From NCBI GenBank assembly GCA_001647635.1, contig CP014761.1, forward strand, positions 1,860,001 through 1,924,000: DNA of 64,000 nucleotides, read 5' to 3'. A program made the translations under genes and the position numbers. This DNA is from Leifsonia xyli (GTDB taxonomy: Bacteria; Actinomycetota; Actinomycetes; Actinomycetales; Microbacteriaceae). The notes under the pieces are model-generated. The model did no database searches. It had not been told where the DNA came from and saw only the letters and a program-made list of their open reading frames with translations. Positions within the stretch are counted from its first letter, which is position 1. Each line of letters begins with the position of its first letter. Positions 8,480 through 16,666 of this stretch are shown one piece after another.

Positions 8480-9376
8480 CTACTGCCGCCCGGTGAACTC
8501 GTCCATCGAGTCGTAGACCCCGAACACCCGCCCGGCCACCGCGTCCCACACCCGGAGCGGCAGCACGCCGCGGAGCGTCTTCGCCAGGCCGACCGACCAG
8601 GGCAGCATGAGCATCGGCTTGCCGGCGAGCATCGCCCGCCACACCCGGTCGACCACGTACTCCGGGGTCATGATCGGGGTCAGGAGCGGACCCCGCGCGC
8701 CCTCGAACATCCCGGTGTCGATGTAGCTCGGCGCCACGGTCGTCACCTTGACGTGCCCGAAACCCTGCTGCACGAGCTCCAATCGGAGGCTGTCGCTCCA
8801 GCCGATCACCGCCCACTTGCTGGCCGCGTACACGCTCATGCGCGGATTGCTGATCGTGCCGGCGGCGGAGGCGATGTTGACGATGCGCGATTCGCGGGCG
8901 CTCCGCTGCATCCCGGGCAGGAACTCGCGGGTGACGTACATCGGCGCGAGCGCGTTGACCTGCATGGTCGGGCGCGTGTCGTCGCCGTTATCGTGCTCCC
9001 AGAAGTACTTGCCGCGGACGATGCCGGCGTTGTTGATGAGCACGTCGATACCGCCGACCTCCTTGCGGACGGCCTGCGCACTCTGGGCGATCGCCCCGAG
9101 CTCGGAGAGGTCGACCACGTACGGCAGCACGCTCGTCGTCGGCCGGCCGGCCGCCGAGCTCGGCGACCCCTGCGGCGCGCCCCATGCTGCAGCGGTGCGC
9201 CCGGCGAGCACCTCGCGCCGCAGCCGGTGCGTCAGGTCCATCAGCGCGGTCTCGTCGCGGTCCCACAGGATGACGGCACGCGCCCCCTCGAGCACGGCGC
9301 GTTCGGCGTACAGCCGCCCCATCCCGGAGGCCGCGCCGGTGATGAGGACGCGTGCGCCGCGGACCGTTCTCGCCAT
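8480..9376 (-). CDS. Short-chain dehydrogenase/reductase
   Basis: A 298-residue classical SDR. The N-terminal cofactor motif is GAASGMGRL (about residues 13-21), NNAG follows at about 113, and the catalytic Ser (IASAAG) and YAASK (Tyr/Lys) are present near residues 165-182. 'WDRDETAL' after the second strand suggests NAD(H) preference. An unusual insertion (GRTAAAWGAPQGSPSSAAGRP) precedes the DLSELG strand. The C-terminal part (GVLPLRVWDAVAGRVFGVYDSMDEF) is like SDRs near lipid and mycolate-type metabolism, but the substrate is unknown. Start at ATG 9376, where the SDR fold begins; the longer frame upstream has no domain. Confidence 0.85.
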   Translation of the reverse strand: MARTVRGARVLITGAASGMGRLYAERAVLEGARAVILWDRDETALMDLTHRLRREVLAGRTAAAWGAPQGSPSSAAGRPTTSVLPYVVDLSELGAIAQSAQAVRKEVGGIDVLINNAGIVRGKYFWEHDNGDDTRPTMQVNALAPMYVTREFLPGMQRSARESRIVNIASAAGTISNPRMSVYAASKWAVIGWSDSLRLELVQQGFGHVKVTTVAPSYIDTGMFEGARGPLLTPIMTPEYVVDRVWRAMLAGKPMLMLPWSVGLAKTLRGVLPLRVWDAVAGRVFGVYDSMDEFTGRQ

Positions 9377-9411
9377 GCGTCCATCATCGCAGGCGCGTGC
9401 GCGGCGCGGGC

Positions 9412-10188
9412 TCAGGGCCGTCGCAACTCCAGCAGATGACGGCTCGAATGGGCGACGAACACGCCATCGCGGCGGATCACGGCATCCAGGTCGCGCAACC
9501 GTTCCCGATAGGCGTCGACTGTGAAACGGGGCACCCACCAGATCACCTTGCGCAGCAGGTACACGACGGCGGCGATGTCGAAGATCTCGATTCTGGTGCG
9601 TGCCGTCCTCAGGCCGACCAGCTCGAAACCCGCAGCGCGCGCGGCAGCGACCTCGTCATCGTGGTGGCGACCGCGCCGCGCCTCCGGAAGGGGTCCGAGG
9701 AAGAACTCGATGAGCTCGAACGCGCTGGACGGACCGACGTGCTGCGCGAAGTAGGTCCCGCCCGGCGCCAGCACACGGTACAGCTCGTCCCACCAGATCG
9801 TGGCCGGATGGCGGCTGGTCACGAGGTCGAAGGCGCGATCGGCGAACGGCAGCGGTGGTTCGTCCGGATCGGCCACCACCACGACACCTCGAGGATGGAG
9901 GAGCCGCGTGGCCTTCTCGATGTTCGGCGGCCAGGACTCAGTCGCGACGGCGGTCGGCGGAAAGGCCTCCGCCTGAGCCAGCACCTCACCCCCGCCGGTC
10001 TGGACGTCGAGCGAGGCGTGCGCGAGGGCCAGGCGCTCGGCGAGCAGGCGCGCGTACCCCCACGGGGGCCGCTCCTCCGTGGCACGGCCGTCCAGCCACG
10101 AGAAGTCCCACCCCGAGATGTCGGCCTCCTCGCCGGTCGTGACGAGCTCGTCGAAGGGTGGCAGGGATCGTGCAGCGTCGGCGTCCAT
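9412..10188 (-). CDS. Class I SAM-dependent methyltransferase
   Basis: A 258-residue predicted methyltransferase. The SAM-binding motif I appears as SLDVQTGGGEVL near residues 58-70, the acidic motif II as VVVADPDEPPL, and the post-motif 'LPFADRAFDLVTSRHPATIWWDELYRVLAPGG' is typical of the Methyltransf_11/25 fold. The C-terminal half predicts an rRNA-like or small-molecule methyltransferase (WWVPRFTVDAYRERL). The target is unknown. Start at ATG 10188, preceded by a GGTGGTGGG stretch. A GTG at 10248 is in frame but less likely. Confidence 0.8.
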   Translation of the reverse strand: MDADAARSLPPFDELVTTGEEADISGWDFSWLDGRATEERPPWGYARLLAERLALAHASLDVQTGGGEVLAQAEAFPPTAVATESWPPNIEKATRLLHPRGVVVVADPDEPPLPFADRAFDLVTSRHPATIWWDELYRVLAPGGTYFAQHVGPSSAFELIEFFLGPLPEARRGRHHDDEVAAARAAGFELVGLRTARTRIEIFDIAAVVYLLRKVIWWVPRFTVDAYRERLRDLDAVIRRDGVFVAHSSRHLLELRRP

Positions 10189-10262
10189 CCCACCACCGTA
10201 GGCGTAGCGCTCGGACCGGCCTGCGGCGCCAGAGGGCTCGACCACCACATCAATGGACCGAT

Positions 10263-10277
10263 GCTACGGCCCGTAGC
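10263..10277. promoter_or_regulatory. Short perfect palindrome upstream of the DUF6421 operon
   Basis: GCTACGG and CCGTAGC flank a single C. The site sits in the divergent intergenic region between the methyltransferase and DUF6421 genes, about 140 bases before the latter. It has the size of a dimeric-repressor operator, but no regulator gene is adjacent and the function is inferred only from symmetry and position. Confidence 0.35.
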
Positions 10278-10414
10278 GAATCCCTGCGTCCCGTGCGCAT
10301 CCCGCGCAGCTTTCCGCCGAAATGGACAACAAAACGCTTGCGATCCCCGGATAGGCTCGATCCATCCACTCACCTGCCGCGTGCGAGCGGCCGACCAGCG
10401 ACGGGAGGTTCGTC

Positions 10415-11860
10415 ATGTCCAATTTCGTCCAGAACTACACTGCAGATGCCATTGTCGGAGAGCCCGAGGTCGTCGAGGACGGCCGCCCGGTCCGCGAGGT
10501 CGCGAACGATCCCGCCTGGCTGCGCCTCAAGGACGCGGCCGTCGCCCTGCAGGCCCTGCAGGTGAAGGACGGCTCCGTCGAGCAGGAGTCCGACCGCCCG
10601 GCCGCCGCCGAGCACGTCCGCACGATCGTCGACTCGATCGCCGCACTCGCACCGGCCTTCCCGCACGACGCGTCCTACCTCGCCGCCCTGCAGCGCGACT
10701 TCGCCCGCTGGGCGGACGAGGACTTCGGCGTGCCCGACTTCCTCGACTCGCTGAACGAGTTCCAGCCGCAGCAGCACCGCGTCGACGGGCTCGGCCACCT
10801 GGTCGTATTCCCGATGTACACGCAGAACGGCAGCCCGAACCGGTTCGTCGAGGCGCTGCTGGTCGAGGTCATCTGGCCGGACTTCATCGCCGAGCTCGAG
10901 GCCGGCGACTACGGCAACAAGCTGTTCGTCGCCCTGCGCTTCGTCGACTTCACCCCCGGCTACGACACCAACTCGGCCGTGCTGTTCCCCGAGACGGTCG
11001 CCATGCGCGAGATCCCGACGTTCACGTGGGGCGCGATCTTCCAGGACCGCGAGGCCGCGCGCTACCGCCGCGTGGTGCGCGCCGCCGCCGAGATCACCAA
11101 GCTGGAGCTGCCGGACGACGCGGCCGCGATGCTGGACGACCAGCACCTCACGGAGGAGACCTTCGTGATGTGGGACATCATCCACGACCGCAGCCACATG
11201 CGCGGCGACCTGCCGTTCGACCCGTTCATGATCAAGCAGCGGATGCCGTTCTTCCTCTACTCGCTGGAGGAGCTGCGGTGCGACCTGACCGCGTTCCGCG
11301 AGTCGGTGAAGCTGGAGCGCGAGCTCAGCGCCCTCCCGGACGCCGAGCTGTCGGACGAGCAGCGCGCCATCCGCGACCACGCCCACCTGGTGCAGTACGC
11401 GGTGATCTTCGACCGCATCTTCCGGTTCGCGATCACCGGCAGCCGCGTCCGCAACTACGACGGGCTCGGCGGCCAGCTGCTGTTCGCGTGGATGCACCAG
11501 CACGACGTCCTGCACTGGACCGACACCCAGCTCACCATCGACTGGGAGAACGTGCCGGATGTGGTCGTCGCGCTGAGCGACCGGATCAACGACCTGTACT
11601 GGCGCTCGATCGACCGGCCGAAGGTGGCGCACTGGCTCGCCGCCTACGAGATGCTGACCGAGACCCTGACGCCGCACCCCGCGTCCAACTGGGCGCGCGG
11701 GCTGTCCGACGAGGTGCTGTCCGGCGCCCCGAAGGGCTACACCGACCAGGTGCTGGACGACGAGTTCCCGCTCTCGATGTTCTACGAGGCGCTCAACAAG
11801 AAGATGGCGGGCGTCATCGAGTCCACCGCCGGCATCACCGGCACGACAGACGCCGCATGA
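10415..11860 (+). CDS. DUF6421 family protein, possible metalloenzyme
   Basis: A 481-residue soluble protein I assign to DUF6421, a family of unknown function found in actinobacteria. It has no signal peptide or membrane segment. Two conserved-looking polar motifs stand out: HDRSH at residues 257-261 and EELRCD at 285-290. Their order and spacing recall gluzincin metallopeptidases, especially the HExxxH/EECRAE arrangement of family M49 (dipeptidyl peptidase III), but the first Glu is replaced by Asp. A further MHQHDVLH stretch lies at 360-367. The start has GGGAGG upstream. The stop overlaps the ATG of the SDR gene (ATGA), which in turn overlaps the aldolase-like gene, so the three products are made together. 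Confidence 0.72.
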   Translation: MSNFVQNYTADAIVGEPEVVEDGRPVREVANDPAWLRLKDAAVALQALQVKDGSVEQESDRPAAAEHVRTIVDSIAALAPAFPHDASYLAALQRDFARWADEDFGVPDFLDSLNEFQPQQHRVDGLGHLVVFPMYTQNGSPNRFVEALLVEVIWPDFIAELEAGDYGNKLFVALRFVDFTPGYDTNSAVLFPETVAMREIPTFTWGAIFQDREAARYRRVVRAAAEITKLELPDDAAAMLDDQHLTEETFVMWDIIHDRSHMRGDLPFDPFMIKQRMPFFLYSLEELRCDLTAFRESVKLERELSALPDAELSDEQRAIRDHAHLVQYAVIFDRIFRFAITGSRVRNYDGLGGQLLFAWMHQHDVLHWTDTQLTIDWENVPDVVVALSDRINDLYWRSIDRPKVAHWLAAYEMLTETLTPHPASNWARGLSDEVLSGAPKGYTDQVLDDEFPLSMFYEALNKKMAGVIESTAGITGTTDAA

Positions 11861-12591
11861 CCGACGCCGCTGAGCCGCGCTCGGCGGCGGACCCGGCGGC
11901 CCGGACCTCCTCGGAGGCCGGGCCGTCCGGCGCCGCCGGCCGCGTGGTCCTGATCGCCGGCGCCACCAGCGCGTCCGGCGAGGCCGTCGCCCGGGCGCTC
12001 GTCGACGCCGGCGCGCGCGTGCTCGCCGTGGGGACCAGCCAGGAGAAGTTGGACGCGCTGGCGGCGGCCGTGCCGGGTGTCGAGGTGCGGGCCTGCGACC
12101 TGTCCGACCGTGACGCCGTGGCCGAGCTGGCGATGCGCATCCACCTGAAATTCGGCGACCTCGACGGCCTGATCCACCTCGTCGGCGGCTGGCGCGGCGG
12201 CGGCGGGATCGCGGGCCAGTCCGACGAGGACTGGGACTTCTTCGACCGCGCCTTCCGCACCCTGCGCAACACCACACGCGTGTTCTACGACGACCTCGTC
12301 GCGTCGCCCGCCGGGCGCCTGGCGGTCGTGTCCTCGACCGCGGTCGACAAGCCGCTCGCCGGCGGCGCGAACTACGCCGCCGCGAAAGCGGCCGGGGACG
12401 CGTGGACCCGTGCGGTCGCGCAGGGCTTCGCCAAGCAGGCGCCGCAGTCCGCCGCGACCGTGTTCGTCGTGAAGTCCCTCGACGGGCTCGAGGCCCGACT
12501 GGGCGAGGAGGTCGTCGCCCTCTGGTCGGCGGACGCCGAGGCGGTCAACGGGCGCCGCATCCCGCTGACGCCTGAGAGGATGGAGCAGTGA
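11857..12591 (+). CDS. SDR family oxidoreductase of the DUF6421 operon
   Basis: A 244-residue short-chain dehydrogenase. The cofactor loop reads GATSASG (about residues 34-40), a divergent form of TGxxxGxG. The catalytic Ser (VVSSTAVD) and YAAAK tetrad are present around residues 152-173. The usual NNAG is replaced by HLVGGW. The first 25 residues are a Pro/Ala/Ser-rich extension. It starts within the stop of the DUF6421 gene (ATGA) and its stop overlaps the next GTG (GTGA), indicating tight stoichiometric expression of three proteins. Substrate unknown. Confidence 0.82.
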   Translation: MTDAAEPRSAADPAARTSSEAGPSGAAGRVVLIAGATSASGEAVARALVDAGARVLAVGTSQEKLDALAAAVPGVEVRACDLSDRDAVAELAMRIHLKFGDLDGLIHLVGGWRGGGGIAGQSDEDWDFFDRAFRTLRNTTRVFYDDLVASPAGRLAVVSSTAVDKPLAGGANYAAAKAAGDAWTRAVAQGFAKQAPQSAATVFVVKSLDGLEARLGEEVVALWSADAEAVNGRRIPLTPERMEQ

Positions 12592-13661
12592 CGCTTCAAC
12601 TCCACGACCTCACCCTCCGCGGCTTCGCCTCCGACAACTACGCGGGCGTGCACCCCGAGATCCTCGACGCCATCGCCGCGGCCAACAACGGCCACCAGAT
12701 CGCGTACGGCGAGGACGTCTACACCGCCCGCCTGCACGAGGTCTTCGCCGAGCACTTCGGTGAAGGGGTGCAGGTCTTCCCCGTCTTCAACGGCACCGGC
12801 GCCAACGTGGTCGGCCTGCAGTCGATGCTTCCCCGCTGGGGCGCGGTCATCTGCGCCAAGACGGCGCACATCAACACCGACGAGGCGGGCGCGCCCGAGA
12901 AGGTCGCCGGCATCAAGCTGCTCACCGTCGAGACGCCGGACGGCAAGCTCACCCCCGAGCTGATCGACCGCGAGGCGTGGGGATGGGGCGACGAGCACCG
13001 CGCGCAGCCCCTCGTCGTCTCGATCACGCAGACCACGGAGCTGGGCACCGCGTACACGGTGGAGGAGATCCGCGCGATCGCCGACCACGCGCACGAGCGC
13101 GGCATGAAGCTGCACATGGACGGATCCCGCATCTCGAACGCGGCGGCCACGCTCGGCGTGCCGCTGCGGGCGTTCACCACCGACGCCGGCGTCGACGTGC
13201 TCAGCTTCGGGGGCACCAAGAACGGGATGCTCTACGGCGAGGCCGTCGTCGTGCTGAACCCGCAGGCCTCCGAGGGGCTGATCTACCTCCGCAAGCTCAA
13301 CATGCAGCTCGCGTCGAAGATGCGCTTCATCTCGGCGCAGCTCATCGCGCTGCTCACCGACGACCTGTACCTGCGGTCGGCCGGCCACGCGAACGCGATG
13401 GCGACTCGGCTGCGGACCGCGCTCGAGGCGGGGATCGCCGACGGCAGCATCCAGGGCGTCGGCTTCAGCCAGGAGACGCAGGCGAACGGCGTCTTCGCGA
13501 CCCTGCCGACCGGGGTCGCGGACCGGCTGCGGACGCACTTCCGGTTCTACGACTGGGATGCGGCCAACAACGAGGTGCGCTGGATGTGCTCCTTCGACAC
13601 CACCGAGGAGGACATCGACGCGTTCGTCGCCGCCCTCAAAGAGGAACTGTCCGCCGCATAA
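12588..13661 (+). CDS. Threonine-aldolase-like PLP enzyme
   Basis: A 357-residue fold-type I PLP enzyme of the beta-eliminating lyase/low-specificity threonine aldolase family. The Schiff-base lysine is in DVLSFGGTKNGML (near residue 211), the PLP-binding Asp region is LHMDGSRISNAA (near 178-189), and the N-terminal 'FASDNYAGVHPEI' matches the family's opening. Threonine aldolases split L-threonine or L-allo-threonine into glycine and acetaldehyde. Membership of a coupled operon with DUF6421 and an SDR suggests a different, linked substrate. GTG start overlaps the SDR stop. It converges with the GH43 gene. Confidence 0.82.
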   Translation: MTLQLHDLTLRGFASDNYAGVHPEILDAIAAANNGHQIAYGEDVYTARLHEVFAEHFGEGVQVFPVFNGTGANVVGLQSMLPRWGAVICAKTAHINTDEAGAPEKVAGIKLLTVETPDGKLTPELIDREAWGWGDEHRAQPLVVSITQTTELGTAYTVEEIRAIADHAHERGMKLHMDGSRISNAAATLGVPLRAFTTDAGVDVLSFGGTKNGMLYGEAVVVLNPQASEGLIYLRKLNMQLASKMRFISAQLIALLTDDLYLRSAGHANAMATRLRTALEAGIADGSIQGVGFSQETQANGVFATLPTGVADRLRTHFRFYDWDAANNEVRWMCSFDTTEEDIDAFVAALKEELSAA

Positions 13662-13798
13662 CCCGCTTGGCCCTCAGATTGGGGCCAGACCGGGGTACAA
13701 AATTGTCCTCCATTCGACCCACACGATTCGCGGTTTTCGTGTAGTCTCAGAAGTGCCCCGGAGGAACCCGAATATCCATCCGGAGTAACCCCGAACGT

Positions 13799-13843
13799 AT
13801 GCCGGGCCGTGAGAAGAACCCTAGTCTTCCCGCAGCCCGGCAT
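13799..13843. terminator. Hairpin between convergent genes
   Basis: Nine-base arms (ATGCCGGGC/GCCCGGCAT) enclose an inner GAAGA/TCTTC hairpin. It lies just before the stop of the GH43 gene and after the aldolase-like gene, so it can terminate both. A weaker ACACGA/TCGTGT hairpin lies at 13721-13742. The rest of 13662-13863 shows no gene. Confidence 0.6.
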
Positions 13844-13863
13844 CGTGGTTTAACGGCGAGCGC

Positions 13864-14766
13864 TCAGCCGAACGCTACCGCGCCGAGGTGCAGCTGACGC
13901 GCAGTGTGCTCTGCGTTCCAGGAGTGGAACGCGATGATGTCGGCGCCGCTCGGTGCCATCGTCAACGAGTTGTGGCCCGGGCCGCGCAGGTCGCCGCCGC
14001 TGCGCAGCAGAGCCGGTTGGTCGACGTGCGACCACGGGCCGAGTGGATGCGGGGCCACGGCGACGCCGACCGCGTAGCCGGGGCCGGTCCACGCGCCGCC
14101 GGAGTAGGTGAGCCAGTAGCGGTCGTCGCGGGCGACGACCGCGGGGCCCTCGAGGGTGTGCCAGTCGAAGCGGCGACCGTGGATGCCACGGTCGCGCTCG
14201 TAGAGCTGCCAATCGGCGTTCGGCGCGAGCGCGGCGACGACGGATCCCGCGAGCGCGGTCATGCTCCCGTCGAGCGGGGCGACGGCGAGGTGCGTGCCCG
14301 GGCGCTCGTGGTCGAGCACGTCGCGGGCGAAGAAGAGGTAGCGACGGCCGTCCGCATCCTGGAACGGATGCGCGTCGATCGCGAACACCTCGTCGGGCGT
14401 CAGGTCGACGCCGAGGTCCTCGAACGGACCGGTCGGAGCGTCGGCCCGCGCGACCCGGATGTGGTGGCCCTCGATGCCCCGGCCGACCGAGTAGTACATC
14501 CAGTAGGCGCCGCCGGCCTCCGCGACCTCGGGCGCCCAGTAGTCCTCGCCGAACGCGGCGGGCAGCCGCTCGAGCACCGCCCCCGCGCTTTCCCAGCCCT
14601 CCAGGTCGGTCGAGACGAGCGCCTCGAACACCCGGTCCCCTTCGCTGCCGGGATGGGTGCCGTAGGCCACGTACCCGCCGTCGGCCAGTCGGAGGACGAA
14701 CGGGTCGGCGAAGTAGCCATCCCAGACCGGCCCCCAGTGCCGGGTCACGCGAACAGCCGCGTTCAC
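13864..14766 (-). CDS. Glycoside hydrolase family 43 enzyme (cytoplasmic)
   Basis: A 300-residue five-bladed beta-propeller enzyme with the GH43 acid triad: general base Asp in YFADPFVL (about residue 18), the pKa-tuning Asp in FAIDAHPFQDADG (about 130), and the acid Glu in HTLEGPAVV (about 204). GH43 members cleave alpha-L-arabinofuranosides, beta-xylosides or related linkages. There is no signal peptide, so it would act on sugars already imported. Start: GTG at 14766 overlaps the stop of the preceding lipoprotein gene (GTGA); an ATG at 14796 lies inside that gene. Last gene of the LacI-controlled transporter operon. Confidence 0.82.
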   Translation of the reverse strand: MNAAVRVTRHWGPVWDGYFADPFVLRLADGGYVAYGTHPGSEGDRVFEALVSTDLEGWESAGAVLERLPAAFGEDYWAPEVAEAGGAYWMYYSVGRGIEGHHIRVARADAPTGPFEDLGVDLTPDEVFAIDAHPFQDADGRRYLFFARDVLDHERPGTHLAVAPLDGSMTALAGSVVAALAPNADWQLYERDRGIHGRRFDWHTLEGPAVVARDDRYWLTYSGGAWTGPGYAVGVAVAPHPLGPWSHVDQPALLRSGGDLRGPGHNSLTMAPSGADIIAFHSWNAEHTARQLHLGAVAFG

Positions 14767-15740
14767 CGCGAGAGCTCCGGCAGCCCGCCCCGCCACGTGA
14801 CGGGGACCGCGTGCATGCCGCGGTAGGCGAACGCTTCGTCCCAGGAGTGGAACAGCATCCAGTCCTTGCCCTGAAACTTGATGAGGTCCTCACCGCCCGG
14901 TCCGAGGTAACGGCCGCCCGATCCCTCGGTCGAGAGCAGCGGCTTCTTCGCCTTGGCGTAGGGGCCGAGCAGGCTCTTCGCTGTCGCGGCGCCGGTCGCG
15001 TACGAGGAGTTGCTGTAGTCGTTGGCCGAGTAGAGCAGCACGTACTCGTCGTCGTGCCGCACGATGACGGGCGCCTCGACGAGGTGCCCCTCCCACGATT
15101 CGGTCTGCTTGATCAGCCGGGTGGGCTCGCCGCTCAGCGACGCACCGTCGGCCGAGAGGGGCTGCGCGGAGATCCACGTGTCGTAACCGCAGCAGTTGCC
15201 GTCGTTCTTCCAGACCAGGTAGCGCTGGCCGTCGGCGTCGGCCGTGACGCTCGCGTCGATCGCGCCGCCCTCGTCCAGCGGGCAGACCAGCGGCTTGTCG
15301 GCCGTGGAGGTGAACGGGCCCTCGGGCTTGTCCGCGAACGCGACGCCGATGCACTGGTAGCGGCTGGCGGCGTCCGACGCGGTGAAGTAGAGCGCGAACC
15401 GGCCGTCTGCGAGCTGGGCCGGCCCGGGCGCCCAGGTCTTGCCGGGCAGCGCCCAGGACGGCAGCTCGGGCAGCGCATCCTGGTCGCTGACCTTCCAGCT
15501 CTTCATGTCGGTCGAGGTCGCGACCTGCACGTTCACCGCCGGGGTGTTCGTCGCGTAGGCGTACACGCGGTCGCCGACGACGAGCGCGCCGGGATCGGGG
15601 AAGTCGCTGTCGATCTGGAAGGGCGCGACCGCGGGCGCCGACGAGGAGGCTTCGGGCGACGGCCCCGCCGAGCAGCCCACGAGACCGGCGGCCAGTGCTG
15701 CGGCGGCGCCGGCCGCGAGGGCGGCCCGGCGGACCGTCAT
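14763..15740 (-). CDS. GH43-like exported lipoprotein
   Basis: A 325-residue lipoprotein with a signal peptide ending in the lipobox LVGC (Cys about 23) and a Ser/Ala linker, then a GH43-type beta-propeller. The acidic residues are retained: DFPDPGALV (base Asp), AIDASVTADADGQ (second Asp) and GHLVEAPVIV (acid Glu). It probably trims or binds oligosaccharides at the outer face of the membrane before import. Both ends overlap neighbours (ATGA with the permease upstream, GTGA with the cytoplasmic GH43 downstream), so it belongs to the ABC operon. Confidence 0.82.
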   Translation of the reverse strand: MTVRRAALAAGAAAALAAGLVGCSAGPSPEASSSAPAVAPFQIDSDFPDPGALVVGDRVYAYATNTPAVNVQVATSTDMKSWKVSDQDALPELPSWALPGKTWAPGPAQLADGRFALYFTASDAASRYQCIGVAFADKPEGPFTSTADKPLVCPLDEGGAIDASVTADADGQRYLVWKNDGNCCGYDTWISAQPLSADGASLSGEPTRLIKQTESWEGHLVEAPVIVRHDDEYVLLYSANDYSNSSYATGAATAKSLLGPYAKAKKPLLSTEGSGGRYLGPGGEDLIKFQGKDWMLFHSWDEAFAYRGMHAVPVTWRGGLPELSR

Positions 15741-16666
15741 CCCTTGACCCCGCTGGTGGCGACGCTCTCCACGATCTGCTTCTGCGCGAAGAAGAACAGG
15801 ATGAGCACGGGCACGGATGCGATGACGGCGCCCGCCATGACGATGGCGTAGTGCGTGGAGTAGGCGCCCTGCAGCTGGGAGAGACCGGGCTGCAGAGTCA
15901 GATTCTCCGGGCTGAGCAGCACGTAGACCGGCCACAGGAAGTCGTTCCAGTTGGCGAGGAAGCTCAGCACCGCGAGCGTGGCGAGCGCCGGCCGAGCCAG
16001 CGGGATCACGATCTGCAGGAAGATGCGGAAGTCGCCCGCACCGTCGATGCGCGCCGCCTCCTCGATCTCCGCCGGGAGGCCGACGAAGAACTGCCGCAGG
16101 AAGAACACGCCGAACGCGCTCGCGGCTCCCGGGATGGTGATCGCCCAGATGGTGTCGAGCCAGCCGAGGTTCTGCACGATGAGATAGTTCGGGATGAGGA
16201 AGATCACCGGCGGGACGAGCAGCGTCGCGACGATCAGGCCGAAGACGATCCGCTTGCCCCAGAACTCCAGCCGGGCCAGCGCGTAGGCGGCCATCGACGC
16301 GGTCACCAGGATGATCACCGTCTGGAGCGCCGCCGCGGCGAGGCTGTTCAGGAACCACCGGAACACGGGCTGCTGACCGCTCGCGAGGGTCGCGTACGCC
16401 TCCATTGAGAACGGGTTCGGCAGCGCGTTGTACGGGTTGCGGATGGCGTCGCCGTCGGTCTTGAACGACGTCAGCAGGATCCACAGCAGCGGCAGGATCA
16501 CGATCAGAGCGATCACGATCAGCGCCGCGTAGAGCACGCTCTTGCGCAGCGCGGCCTGTGTGGTCGGCTTGCGGCGCGCGCGAACCGCGCGGCCGGCGGC
16601 GTTGTCCGAGCCGGTCGTGCCGGCGCCCGTGGTGCCGGCGCTGTTCTGGGGAGCGGTCGTCGTCAT
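15737..16666 (-). CDS. Carbohydrate ABC transporter permease (MalG type)
   Basis: A 309-residue inner-membrane permease with six predicted helices. The EAA loop that docks the ATPase is EIEEAARIDGAGDFRIF near residues 205-221. The N-terminal 40 residues are Thr/Gly/Ala-rich and cytoplasmic. It pairs with the MalF-type permease directly upstream (ATGA overlap) and the sugar-binding lipoprotein. No ATPase gene is nearby, so, as usual in actinobacteria, a shared MsiK-like ATPase elsewhere probably drives it. Confidence 0.9.
   Translation of the reverse strand: MTTTAPQNSAGTTGAGTTGSDNAAGRAVRARRKPTTQAALRKSVLYAALIVIALIVILPLLWILLTSFKTDGDAIRNPYNALPNPFSMEAYATLASGQQPVFRWFLNSLAAAALQTVIILVTASMAAYALARLEFWGKRIVFGLIVATLLVPPVIFLIPNYLIVQNLGWLDTIWAITIPGAASAFGVFFLRQFFVGLPAEIEEAARIDGAGDFRIFLQIVIPLARPALATLAVLSFLANWNDFLWPVYVLLSPENLTLQPGLSQLQGAYSTHYAIVMAGAVIASVPVLILFFFAQKQIVESVATSGVKG

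Noticed and set aside
7178-9439. A long plus-strand open frame (753 codons) opposite the APC permease and SDR genes
   Set aside because: It is Arg/His/Asp-rich with no domain and mirrors two convincing genes on the other strand. High GC content makes such antisense frames common.
10370-12277. A 635-codon minus-strand frame over the DUF6421-SDR genes
   Set aside because: Low-complexity Arg/Val/Leu/Asp composition and no family; it is the antisense shadow of the coupled operon.
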